Of a stretch of 64,000 bases of DNA, positions 23,136-33,114 are shown in pieces. The DNA comes from Chelonoidis abingdonii. Taxonomy: Eukaryota > Chordata > Testudines > Testudinidae. The stretch lies in NCBI RefSeq assembly GCF_003597395.2, contig NC_133771.1:125728942-125792941 (forward strand), written 5' to 3'. The position numbers were made by a program, and so were the translations under genes. The notes beneath the pieces were generated by a model. It worked only from the letters and a program-made list of their open reading frames with translations. It ran no database searches and was not told the DNA's origin. Each line of letters opens with the position of its first letter. The stretch's first letter is position 1.

Positions 23136-25130
23136 ATGCAGTCTCCTGAGAAATCGAAAAAGAGCTCCAGCCTGGACCGCACAGGAGCTACTGGATCTTA
23201 TCGCTATATGGGGGAGAGGATTCAGTGCTACACAGAACTGCGTTCCAAAAGACGAAATGAAAAAATATTCAAAAAATTTCCAGGACTATGATGGGAAAAA
23301 GGCCACAGCAGGGACTCAGTGCAGTGCAGAGTGAAAGTTAAGGAGCTCAGACAGCATACCAGAAAACCAAGGAAGCAAACGGAAGGTCTGGATCAGGGCC
23401 GAAAACATGCGCTTCTACGCTGAGCTGCATGCAATTCTAGGGGGCTGCGCAACCAGTACCCCACCCCTGGCCGTGGATTCAGAGTCGGGTTGTAATATCA
23501 ATCACAGGCTGAGGATTCTGCGGAGGGGAAGATGAGGAGGAAGAGGAAGAGGAGGAAGAGCTTGCTCAGAGCACACAGCACTCCGTTAGCCCAAACAGCC
23601 AGGAGCTTTTTGTGACCCAGATGGAATTACCCTCCCAGCCCTCCCAAGCCACTAGCCCAGACAGTGAAGCCATGGAAGCGACCTCTGGTGAGTGTACCTT
23701 TGTAAATATCAAACATGGTTTAAAACAAGCATTTTTTAATGATTGATTTGCCATCAGGGCTTGAGATGCATTCGCAGCCAGTAAAAGTTACAGGAAAAGT
23801 TTGTTAACATGTCTGGGATGGAGCGAAAATCCTCCAAAAGAGAATCTCCATGAATCGCTCTTGGAGATACTCAAAAAGCTTTTGGAGAAGTTTCTGGGCA
23901 AGGCAGCCTTATTGGGTCCTCCATTGTAGGACACTTTTCACGCCATGCATGTAGCAAGTAATTCAGTATCATTGCTTGACAAAGCACAGCTGCGTAAGCT
24001 CCAGGTGACAATGCTGCAGGCTTTCAAGAAACATTCGTTGTTCATCTTGCGCTGTTATTCTCAGAAGACTTATATCATTCTTTGTAACCTGGTTGAAATT
24101 CAGGAATTTAATTAAGGGGGCAGACATGGCCATTTTTCCTACTGGGCTGCCGCTTAAATCAAATCCTTCCTTGCATGTAGCAAAGCGGGGGGAGGGAGGA
24201 AGGATAGCGCTGAGCTTTTCTGCGTTTGGCGAGCAGGAATCTTCCCAGCTACCAGCCACGCAGTGGGGGGGGGGAGTGATTAGCACTGATCTTCCATGAT
24301 AGCAGCCATGCGGTGGGGGAGGAGTGAAGCAATCCCTTAGGGAAAGAGGCGGGGGTTGGCGTCTGCTGCTGCCTGTAAACAGGAAAAAGCGGATAGGCAC
24401 TGAAAGACGGTGGAAGTTACCTTACCATGGCCGCATGCAAGCTGAATTGTGATGGTCCTACCTGCGTCTGTGACATCTGCAACACCAGAGCCACAGGCAC
24501 TCAATATTAAACGATGCAAATGCGACCTTGTAGTGAAATCACATGTGCTATGTAAGGTGGATAGTGTTATTCACTGTGAAAGAGTACAAGCATTGTTCTG
24601 TAAAATGTATCTTTTCACATACTTCTCTCCTGTTTTCCCTCCCCCATGCAGCTGCACTGTTGTCCAGCCTCCCTACTCCATCCCGAAGGCTAGCTCAGAT
24701 AAGGCGGAGGAGGAAGAGAACGCGAGATGAAATGTTCTCTGAAATCATGGAAGTAACCCGCAATGACAGAGCTCATCAGAATGAGTGGAAAGGACGTGCT
24801 AGCAACGTACAGGAAAGATGCCAGTGAACGGAGGGAGGATAGGAGAGACGCTCGAGATGAGAGGTGCGGCAGGAAGATCAGAGGTGTAAGGTGGTTTGTG
24901 ATGCAACGCTGGAGCTGCTGCGTGATCAAACTGATATCCTCCAACGCATGGTGGATCTTCAGGAAGAGCAGTGGGGTTACAGAGTGCCGCTGCAGCCCCT
25001 GTTAACCACCCTCAACTCCCCATGTTCCATATCTCCCTCACCCAGACGTGTAAGAAGGCGTGGGGGAAGGCTTTGCACCCGCCCACTCCACCCCCATGGA
25101 CAGTCCAACCAAAGGCTGTCATTACATTGA
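23136..25130 (+). pseudogene. Harbinger Myb/SANT-like protein gene (broken)
   Basis: In Harbinger elements this second protein binds DNA through a Myb/SANT domain and helps bring the transposase to the ends and into the nucleus. A start ATG lies at 23136. Exon 1 runs to 23687, where G|GTGAGT makes a good donor. It contains a KELRQ-type stretch, then a segment rich in acidic residues (GAGGAGGAAGAG..). The acceptor at 24650-24651 follows a pyrimidine tract, and exon 2 (24652-25130) encodes the basic, helical IRRRRKRTRDEMFSEIM region and a C-terminal DQTDILQRMVDLQEEQWGY stretch. A premature stop near 23289 and several frame changes disrupt it. The exon assignment is inferred from the splice signals. 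Confidence 0.75.
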
Positions 25131-25639
25131 AATGTGCTTAATGGCTTTCCTTCCTCCTATCCTCCTCCCAAACCACAGCAGGCAGGGATACCTTGATAAT
25201 TCTCTGCCTCTTTTTATAATTACTTTTTAATAAAGAATACATCCAAAGGGGAGGGGTGGGTTGCTTACAGGGAATGACTTTTAAGAAGAATACATGATTT
25301 TTAAACGATACTGACTTTATTTCCTTCAGCAAGCTGTAATCAAAGGGGAAGGGTGGTTGCTTACAGGGAATGAGTCAATCAAGGGGGGAGGTTCATGAAG
25401 GGGAAACAAACACAGCAGTCACACCGTACCCTGGCCCATGCTGAAACTCGTTTTCAAGGCTTCTCTGATGCGCACCGCCTCCTGGTGTGCTCTTCTAATC
25501 GCCCTGGTCTCTGGCTGCTCGTACTCAGCGGCCAGGTGATTTGCCTCAGCCTCCCACCCCACCATAAATGTCTCCCCCTACTCTCACAGATTGGGAGCAC
25601 ACAGCAAGCAGCAATAACAAACGGGACATTGGTTTGGCT

Positions 25640-26900
25640 GAGTCTGAGCGAGTCAGTAATGTTCGCCAGCGCCTTTTAAACGGCCAAATGCACATTCTAC
25701 CACCATCCTGCACTTGCTCAGCCTGTAGTTAAACAGCTCCTGACCACTGTCCAGGCTGCCTGTGTATGGCTTCATGAGCCATGGCATCAAGGGATAGGCT
25801 GGGTCACCCAGGATAACGACAGGCATCTCAACATCCCCAACTGTTATTTTCTGGTCTGGGAAGTAATTCCCTTGCTGCAGCCGTTTAAACAGAGTAGTGC
25901 TTCTGAAGACGCGAGCGTCATGAACCCTTCTGGCCATCCCACGTGGATGTTGGTGAAACATCCCTTGTGATCCACCAGTGCTTGCAGCACCATTGAAAAG
26001 TACCCCTTGCAGTTTACGTACTGGGTGCCCTGGTGCTCCGTGGCCAAGATAGAGATATGGATTCCATCTATGGCCCCCCCACAGTTAGGGAATCCAATTG
26101 CAGCAAAGCCATCCACTATGACCTGCACGTTTCCCAGAGTCACAACCTTTCGTAGCAGCAGCTTAATGATTGCTTTGGCTACTTGCATCACAGCAGCCCC
26201 CACAGTAGATTTGCCCACTCCAAATTGATTCCCGACTGACCGGTAGCTGTCTGGAGTTGCAAGCTTCCAGAGGGCTATTGCCACTCACTTCTCCGCTGTG
26301 AGGGCTGCTCTCATCTTAGTATTATGGTGTTTCAGGCAGGGGAAGCAAATCACAAAGTTCAAAGGAAAGTGCTCTTATGCATGCGAAAGTTTCGCAGCCA
26401 CTGCGAATCGTCCCACACCTGCAAAACTATGCGGTCCCACCAGTCTGTGCTTGTTTCCTGCGCCCAAAATCGGCGTTCAATGGGTAGAACCTGCCCCATT
26501 ACCAGCAGTAGCTCCAAAAGCAGGGGCCCGTGGTTAGGCAGAATTCAGTGTCCATTTCATCATCGCTCTCGTCGCCACGCTGCCGTAGCTGCCTCCTCCT
26601 CTCCTACCTTTGCAGTTCATGGTTCACCTAGACAGCACGAGAATGCGCGAGGTGTTTACAACATTCACGATAGCGCTACTGATCTCAGTAGGGTCCATGC
26701 TTGCTGTGCTATGGTGTTTGCTCAGTTCACCCAGGAAAAAAAGGCGCGAAATGGTTGTCTGCTGCTTTCACAAAGGGAGGGTGAGGCTGTACCCAGAACC
26801 ACCCGCGACAATGATTTTTGCCCTATCAGGCACTGGGCTCTCAACCAGAATTCCAAGGGGCGGCGGAAGACTGAGGGAACTATGGGATAGCTACGGAACA
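25640..26900 (-). pseudogene. Harbinger DDE transposase (broken)
   Basis: Two frames on - cover the catalytic core. The frame 26284-25844 has the helix-turn-helix-like VGNQFGVGKSTVGAAVMQV at its start and GFPNCGGAIDGIHISI with the first catalytic Asp (residue 73 of the frame). The frame 25961-25653 has RRVHDARVF, then VILGDPAYPLMPWLMKP with a second Asp (residue 53) and CRMVVECAFGRLKG with the Glu (residue 89). These are the conserved blocks of Harbinger transposases and the vertebrate HARBI1 protein. A frameshift at about 25930 separates the frames, and a stop replaces a codon just upstream of 26284. The N-terminal part probably extends to about 26900 but is hard to follow. It would cut and paste the element; this copy is inactive. 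Confidence 0.88.
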
Positions 26901-27246
26901 GCTACCCACAGTGCACCGCTCCAGAAATCGATGCTAGCCTTGGACCATGGACGCACACCATCGAATTAATGTGCCTAGTGTGGACGCGCACAATCAACTT
27001 TGTAATATCAGTTTTATAAAACCGATTTTAGCTAATTCGATATTATCCCGTAGTGTAGACGTGGCCTAGGTCTGCCTATCTGCTAGATTCTGCATAGAAA
27101 AATCAGGATTATCCCAACAGCTGAAAGATAAATTAAGCAGCACAAAAATACATTTTATTTAGACCTACATTTCCAACTTAGTTATTTTCCTACTGGAAGA
27201 TGTCTGAAAATGAAAGCCACAAATAAAAATACACATCTGGTTTTAG

Positions 27247-27663
27247 CAAAAAGAAAAAGGTATTTTGTTATTACAAACTGCCTCCAAAGATCCTAAGCAG
27301 AAGAAAGTATCTTTTTGTAGACTTCCGGATCAACCCCTTCAGTCTGAAGTACAAAGTCATGACCTAGATCTCAGTTCAGCAGTCATGAGTCTGTTGTATC
27401 AAGGTTCAGGTCAGGAGAATGATTCGTGCAGTACTACTGAAGTTGTACCTGTAGTAGCGGTGGATGATATTTCCAAAAAAACTTTACTTGAGACCAGCAC
27501 AACTGTAGATGAGCTACAAAAACAAAAAGCTAGAGATCCCAGGGATATTCTTAAAACCCCAAAAAACAAAGATCCTGTAGATGAATTGGAAAGGAGCAAA
27601 ATCAAAGACCCTGGAGATGAGCAGGTCAACAATAAAGCAAGTCAAAGCAGTCTTCCTGCTTAA
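27247..27663 (+). CDS. Candidate terminal exon of unknown gene
   Basis: An open frame of 138 codons plus stop follows a plausible splice acceptor (CATCTGGTTTTAG ending at 27246). The peptide is hydrophilic and low in cysteine. It carries KKVSF near its start, which fits the RVxF-type docking motif for protein phosphatase 1. It also has a degenerate charged repeat in its second half (KARDPRDILK, KNKDPVDELE, KIKDPGDEQ). It ends SQSSLPA before a TAA. There is no start codon requirement because it reads open from the acceptor. I do not recognise the protein. No upstream exon is visible, perhaps because the Harbinger element lies directly before it, and no clear AATAAA follows. It could be a real last exon, a retained fragment, or chance. 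Confidence 0.35.
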   Translation, partial: QKEKGILLLQTASKDPKQKKVSFCRLPDQPLQSEVQSHDLDLSSAVMSLLYQGSGQENDSCSTTEVVPVVAVDDISKKTLLETSTTVDELQKQKARDPRDILKTPKNKDPVDELERSKIKDPGDEQVNNKASQSSLPA

Positions 27664-28095
27664 ATAGGTTTGAAGTTCCCATCTGATAAACGTCACTTTA
27701 ACATTCAGTTTTATCACCTGAGCTGTAGCATATGCTTATATAGATTGGTCCTTGCCAATCCACTGAAAGTGATATGCCAAATGGAGAGAGTTTCCTTTTT
27801 TCCTACAAACCTGAATTTTTCATCTTCATTATGCAGAATGAAAAATACACTGCATGAAAATGTTCATGTTAAGTAGCCAACATGAACATATCTTTCAGAT
27901 TATGCACGCATTCATATCTGGGTCGTTATAAGAACTAAAAACTGATTTCCCCATGCTAATTTTCCCCTACTCTTACTCAAACCTTCTTGTCAACTGTTTG
28001 AAATTGCCCACCCTGACTACCACTACAAAAGTGATTTTTTCCTCCTGTTGATAATAGACCACTTTAATTGCATTGTCTTGTTAGACTTGGTAAGG
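27664..28095. other. No feature seen
   Basis: AT-rich unique-looking sequence without a polyadenylation signal, repeat terminus or open frame of interest. If the preceding exon is real this would be its 3' untranslated region. Confidence 0.3.
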
Positions 28096-28109
28096 CAACC
28101 CCCATCTTT

Positions 28110-28290
28110 TCATGTACTATGTGTATATATCGTCCTACTGTATTTTCCAGTCCATGCATCTGATGAAGTGGGTTCTAGCCCATGAAAGCTTATGCCCAAA
28201 TAAATTTGTTAGTCTCTAAGGTGCCACAAATACTCCTCATTGTTTTTGCTGATACAGATTAACACGGTTACCACTCTGAAATCTGTCATA
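28110..28290 (+). repeat. Dispersed reptile repeat, possibly Penelope-derived
   Basis: The block TGATGAAGTGGGTTCTAGCC, GAAAGCTTATGCCCAAATAA, TAGTCTCTAAGGTGCCACAA and GATACAGATTAACACGG is a strongly patterned dispersed repeat. Related words (AGAGTCCTGTGGCAC, AGACTAACACGGCTACC) recur at 46960-47025 and 62110-62262. From general knowledge of turtle genomes I suspect a Penelope-like element tail. Nothing in this piece encodes protein, so the class is uncertain. Confidence 0.5.
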
Positions 28291-28299
28291 TTTGTTGGT

Positions 28300-31200
28300 T
28301 TTTCAGGGATACAGAAATTCAGAAAACATGGTAATAGGTTTCAGTGACTGGAAGAATATGCCAAAAATCAGTGTCTGTTCATGGGAGGAAGAAACAACAT
28401 ATGCAGTCACATGTGGCAGCTCTATAATTCACAAAGTCATAGTAACAATGCATGTGTTGATAAACAAACATCTGAAAATATGAGGAAATAGCAAGAAGTA
28501 CTAAAGATATTGCTTGACACCAGTGTTCCCTCTAAGCTGAACAGCCATGCAGCCGCCCAAGAGTCAATCAAGCATCGTGCACTTGACTAGCAGAGCCACA
28601 CACATCTGGCGACGTGTGTTCAGGTGCCCCTCCCACCACTGGTCTGCAGCCATATTGCTCCTGCCCCCTCCTTTGGAGCCCCTGGCCAGCTGATCCCAGG
28701 ACTCTTCTGCTTCCTGAAGTCAAAGTGGCCCCCTCCCCTTGCCTTGCCTTCCACCCATGTACCCCATCTCGCAGAGAGGGGGGAAGGGGGAAAGGTGACC
28801 GAAGCTGGGGCAGTTCATTTATATTCAATTTATATTATTGAAGATCACCTCATCCAGGGAGCAGAAAAGAACTGCACTGGCTTTGTTCACCTCCCCCCTC
28901 TCCCCAACAATCCTGAGTGAAATTAACAAGGATGCCAGAAATAGCCCCTAATCTCAGTTCAGACCGCAGAGCAAACAGCTAAATTTAAACTGTTCTTATG
29001 CAGGCAGAAGGCTACCTGGGGAGGCTTCTCCCTCAGCCAGTCCCCCTGCTAGAAGCTAGAGGGGAGCCTCTGCAGCCCCTGCTGAGTGCGGGGGCTGGGA
29101 GGACAGGAAGCCTAGCCGGGTCGGGCAGCCTCAGTGGTGGAGGAAGAGGGAGGACAAGGATTAAAATGTGACAGTGAGTTTTCCGTTTTTTCAGGCTTAT
29201 TCCAGTAGTACAGTTTTATTACAGACAGTACTGGTGGTAGCAATAGTAGCTTCATTTTCTATATCTAAGTCATGCAATAGGAGGGATCCATGAAGTATGT
29301 AGGAGAGGTGGGTTGCTTGTGTTTGGACTGTAGGGGTAAGAAATGTAATTTACTTCCACCCTGGCCCCACCCCTTCTGTCTGAGGCCCCGCCCCTTCTGA
29401 AGGGGGTGGGGGCAGGGTGGGACCCGTATCCTTAAGAGTTGTATTTTACTTTCACCCCTGTGTGTTTCTCACACATACACACACACAGTCTGTCTCTCTC
29501 TCACACATACACACAGTCTGTTTCATGCTCACCTCCCAACATACTTGTGTTATTACTTCTTGGTACTTCCTGCAATGCACATATATTCTCTGTAATTTTA
29601 TTTTTTCAAAGTGCTGTTTTAGTTTGTCAGTCTGTGCATTTCATAATTTTATTTCTCTTTTATGCTTAAATGTAGTTCTTTGATTAGTGAGTTCTAAAAT
29701 GCCTAACCTATCCTGGCTGGAGTAATTATCCCTCTGGTAACTTTTTAAAAATATATTTTATATCTAGGTTTTTTGTTTCTACTGGTGGTGGACATCCACA
29801 CATTATCTCGACATTAGTGCACACAACAAAATTCGTTCTGCACATGAATGGAAAAAATTAGAGGGAACATTGCTTGACAATCAAAAACATTGCTAGTTTA
29901 GGTATCCTCTTCCATGGTCACTGTGAAGTGTTGGAATGCAACAATTGTGGTATTTACTTGAGCATCATTAAGCTACTTGCCACACTTAGTACAACTTTTG
30001 CCCTATATATCAGGGACACCATGAGAGTCAAATATTTGAGCAAGACAATTACTGACAAATATAAGTTTTTGGAATCAGAAACTGGGAGGCACATACGTAA
30101 CAGCTGCAAAGAAGCTACATTTTTTAAATGTCATTGTGCATGCAACCACGGATATTAGCCATGTTGCTCAAATAGCTATTTTGCTTTGCTTTGTTTTGTT
30201 AATATTGATCATCTTGAAGGAAAAATAGATCTAAAAGAGCATTTTTGCCCTTTATGGTTGTATGCGAGACAGATGTTGCATCCTTATATGACCAGTTAAC
30301 TAATGATTTATTTTGCAAGTATGGATTAGACCCCAAATACCAGTCTGGACAGGGATATGATGGGGCCAGTGTTTTGGCTGGAGCTCATGGAAGGTTGCAA
30401 GCAAAAATAAGAGACTATCCAACATATATCCATTACCCAGCACATCAGATTAACCCAGTTTTGCTGCATGTTGCTGAAGTCTTGACCTGAAGGTTTTTCT
30501 TTGCAACTCTGGAGGAAATATATAAATATTTCACAGACTAATCGTCAATGGGAAAAACTAATGGTTACATCTAAAAATCATTTTTATCATCAAATACTTG
30601 CTCAAGAACATACAGTTTTGCAAAGAGAAGCAGAACTTGATGATACACTTCAGAACCCTGAAGAAGTTGACAGAATTGATACAGCAGATGAAATTGAACA
30701 GGCTTCTGAAGAATGAAAGAGACCTTTATATCTAAAGGCACTCTGCAAGACTAGATGGGCACCTTGAATGAAAGCCACTCAGGCAATGATTGAAAATTCA
30801 GAGTATAATTGAATGCCTAGAAGATGAAACTGTCGCTGAATGCATGAGTAGTGAGGACACATGACGAGTGAAAAGCAACCTGTTTTTGCTGGATCGGATG
30901 TTTTACCTCAATCTGTTATGGTGGTATAGGTTCTTAGCATGGATGTAGCCTCAGAAATCCTTCAAAGAAAATTCACTCGTTCCAAGTCCTTCAGACACTT
31001 GAGACCACAGTGAATGAGCTCAACAATCTCAAATATGAAGAAAATTATGAGGAAATTGTAAAAGAATCTCAGAATATGTGGGAAGCAATAGATTTTGAAA
31101 ACAAACTATCCAGGAAGTGACATGTACGCCACAGGGATGATGGCTTTGCACATGATTCTGTGTTAGAAGCAGGGGATAACCATTGAAGGAAACATTTTAA

Positions 31201-31740
31201 GGTCTTAGATAAGATGATCGGAGAATTAAAATCTCAATGTGAGGCATATCAAGAGGTAGCTGCTCTACTGAGTTTTTGCATGCCAAGCAACTTCAAAATA
31301 TAATGTTAGACGAGTCAAAGGAGGAAGTTCTAAAACTCATGGAAAAATACTCATTTTCTTTAGACTTGGTTCTTGAGATTATGTCTTTCAAGATGTACTG
31401 TTTTACAAAGGACACAGGTGTTCAGTTCGTCATTTGGAGTCCAGAGCTATTTGAATTTCACAGTGTCAAATTCTCTTGATGATATTGTACCAGAAATGAA
31501 AAATGTATCAACTCTCTCTCTCACCATACCAACTGGAGCGGCTAGTGCCAAAAGCTCAGTGAGCAGATTAAAGATGTGTCAGAATCTACATGCATTCAAC
31601 ACTATCTCAGACTCAGCTGAGGGACCTAGCTCTCCTTGCAACTGAGAAAGACAAGATGGACAGCATCACAAAACACTTTGCCAAGGAAAAGTGTCTTCAT
31701 GGCAGAAATACTCAAGCCAACACATTGAGTGAGATTCCAC
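28300..31740 (+). pseudogene. hAT-superfamily transposase relic (DUF4371-like)
   Basis: Fragments in several frames follow the order of a hAT transposase of the group related to ZMYM and P52rIPK-like proteins. 28330-28510 holds GFSDWKN and a helical segment. After the nested insertion, 29873-30160 continues the N-terminal catalytic half. 30180-30490 contains the QGYDGASVLAGAHGRLQAKI block followed by YIHYPAHQINPVLLH, the signature region before the insertion domain. 30930-31300 covers the C-terminal helical part, and 31500-31700 has LTIPTGAASAKSSVSRLKM followed by the TEKDKM-type end of the hATC dimerisation domain. Stops and frameshifts are frequent. No clear terminal repeats were found for this element. 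Confidence 0.8.
28521..29872. mobile_element. Non-autonomous hAT element nested in the hAT relic
   Basis: The termini CAGTGTTCCCTCTAA and TTAGAGGGAACATTG are inverted repeats of 15 bases with one difference. They are flanked by the 8-bp target duplication CTTGACAC (28513-28520) / CTTGACAA (29873-29880). The 1352-bp interior has a GC-rich left third, a (CA)-rich patch at 29470-29515 and no transposase frame. The insertion splits the transposase relic around it, and the relic's reading resumes on the far side, so it is younger than that element. Confidence 0.88.
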
Positions 31741-31744
31741 TTTA

Positions 31745-32984
31745 GTTTAGGCCTGTGATTTATGCTTTATGTTTGGGGTTTCTTTTTAAGTTTTAAAAAG
31801 GTAACGGTCACATGACCATTGGGCCTCATGCTCCACATTTGCTAACTATGTTCTGACCTTTGAATCTGCCCGCACGGTGTCCTGGGTCTCTAAACTCCAT
31901 TATGGACTGGAACTTGTAGGTGCTACGACAGTACAAATCATAAATAATGACAGTAATAATTACCAGGAGATGCAACACGACATAGTGTATTCACAGCAGC
32001 ACTTCCAAGGAAGTTCCTCCTCAATGCAGGCTCTGGTCTTTCATTGGCTTCCCAGGATATAGGCATGTCTTAGTATTCAGCTGATTCGTAAAGGTGATTC
32101 TTTGGCAGATGATACCTCCCAAAGATAAACTTCTCCCAGGCTCCTCCTGGGGTAATGTGACTCTGGACCCTGATCATAAATAGCAACAGCAATTTGTGTA
32201 ACAATAGCAATTCCTCTTTCTCTAGATCTAAGCACCTATTCAGAGAAGCTGCTGAAGGAATTCTTCCAAAAAGCATTTGGCTCAAGGACTGACTACTTTC
32301 ATTTCTCGGTTTGATAAAGACCATATAACTGTTACCAAACTCTAAGTGGGCTGATGCCTCAAATACTTGTTGCTGGAGTATTAAAAGGCTTTGTAAGTTG
32401 GAGAACCACTAATTACATAGCTAGCTATGATAATGATGAGAGTAATGCAATCACATGCTCCAGGAAATAAGATGATTTCCTGAAAAAGTCAAGAAGGAAT
32501 TCCCCCTACTAACCCCATCAATATCTTGCATCTCACAATTGGTTAGGTGCATTATGAAGGGTTTTCCCCTTCCCCTGAAGCATCAGGTCAAACTCTGCCA
32601 TAGGCAGAATCACAGGATTTGTGGCTCAATGGTCTGATTGGGACGACATAGTGAATCACATGTGTCTGCATTCCAGAACTTCAAGAGAAAAAATGTGACT
32701 CCTGACCAAAGCTGCTGAGTCATTGGAATGCTTTGTCTTGGACCAAAGTATACAGTCTCACAATTATATAACATTAGCTTGGATATTACAGAAACAATCT
32801 TTTAGGAGATTGGAGTGGTATCCTGGTACTTCATTGTGGTTCCCCATACAGCATACTTAGTTTGGAACAGTGGATGTTAGATTCTTATTGGCAGAATCAC
32901 TTAGATTTACCAAAATGTCCCTCTCAGTGTGTCCTCCTTCTTTAGCACAACCACATTGCAGTGGACAGTGTTTGTAGAAGGTAT
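31745..32984. other. No feature seen
   Basis: CpG-poor, AT-rich sequence. Short open frames such as 31877-32062 (+) and 32070-32324 (-) show no domain. I can support nothing here. Confidence 0.35.
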
Positions 32985-33110
32985 AGGTGAAGAAACTGAG
33001 ATAAAGGACTAGTCCAAAGTCACACAGCTGGTAGGTGGAAGAATCAGGAATAGAAGAGAGATCTCCTGAGTCTTAGCTCAGTATCTTATTCAGTGAGCCA
33101 TGCTATTTGC
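32985..33110 (+). repeat. MIR-like ancient SINE fragment
   Basis: The order of words GAAGAAACTGAG, CAAAGTCACACAGCTGGTAGG, GAATCAGGAATAGAA and GATCTCCTGAGTCTTAG matches the body of MIR/CORE-type tRNA-derived SINEs, which are widespread and old in amniotes. It is a fragment with no A or B box. Confidence 0.65.
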
Positions 33111-33114
33111 TTTT

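Larger units (their letters stand above)
22770..27066. mobile_element. Near-complete PIF/Harbinger transposon
   Basis: The 4297-bp element starts GGCCAGGTCTACACTACG and ends CGTAGTGTAGACGTGGCC, an inverted pair of about 18 bases with one mismatch. It is flanked by a 3-bp direct repeat TAG (22767-22769, 27067-27069); 3-bp duplications are the Harbinger rule. The right and left subterminal regions are also rich in AATTCGATAT-type words. It carries the two genes expected of an autonomous Harbinger, a Myb/SANT-like protein on + and a DDE transposase on -, with their 3' ends facing each other. Both are damaged, so this copy is dead, but it is full length. Confidence 0.92.

Noticed and set aside
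24690..25130. Overlapping frames on - opposite the Harbinger Myb exon
   Set aside because: Shadow of the purine-rich coding exon on +.
27631..27636. AATAAA as the polyadenylation signal of the candidate exon
   Set aside because: It lies inside the open frame (AACAATAAAGC), before the stop codon, so it cannot end that transcript normally.
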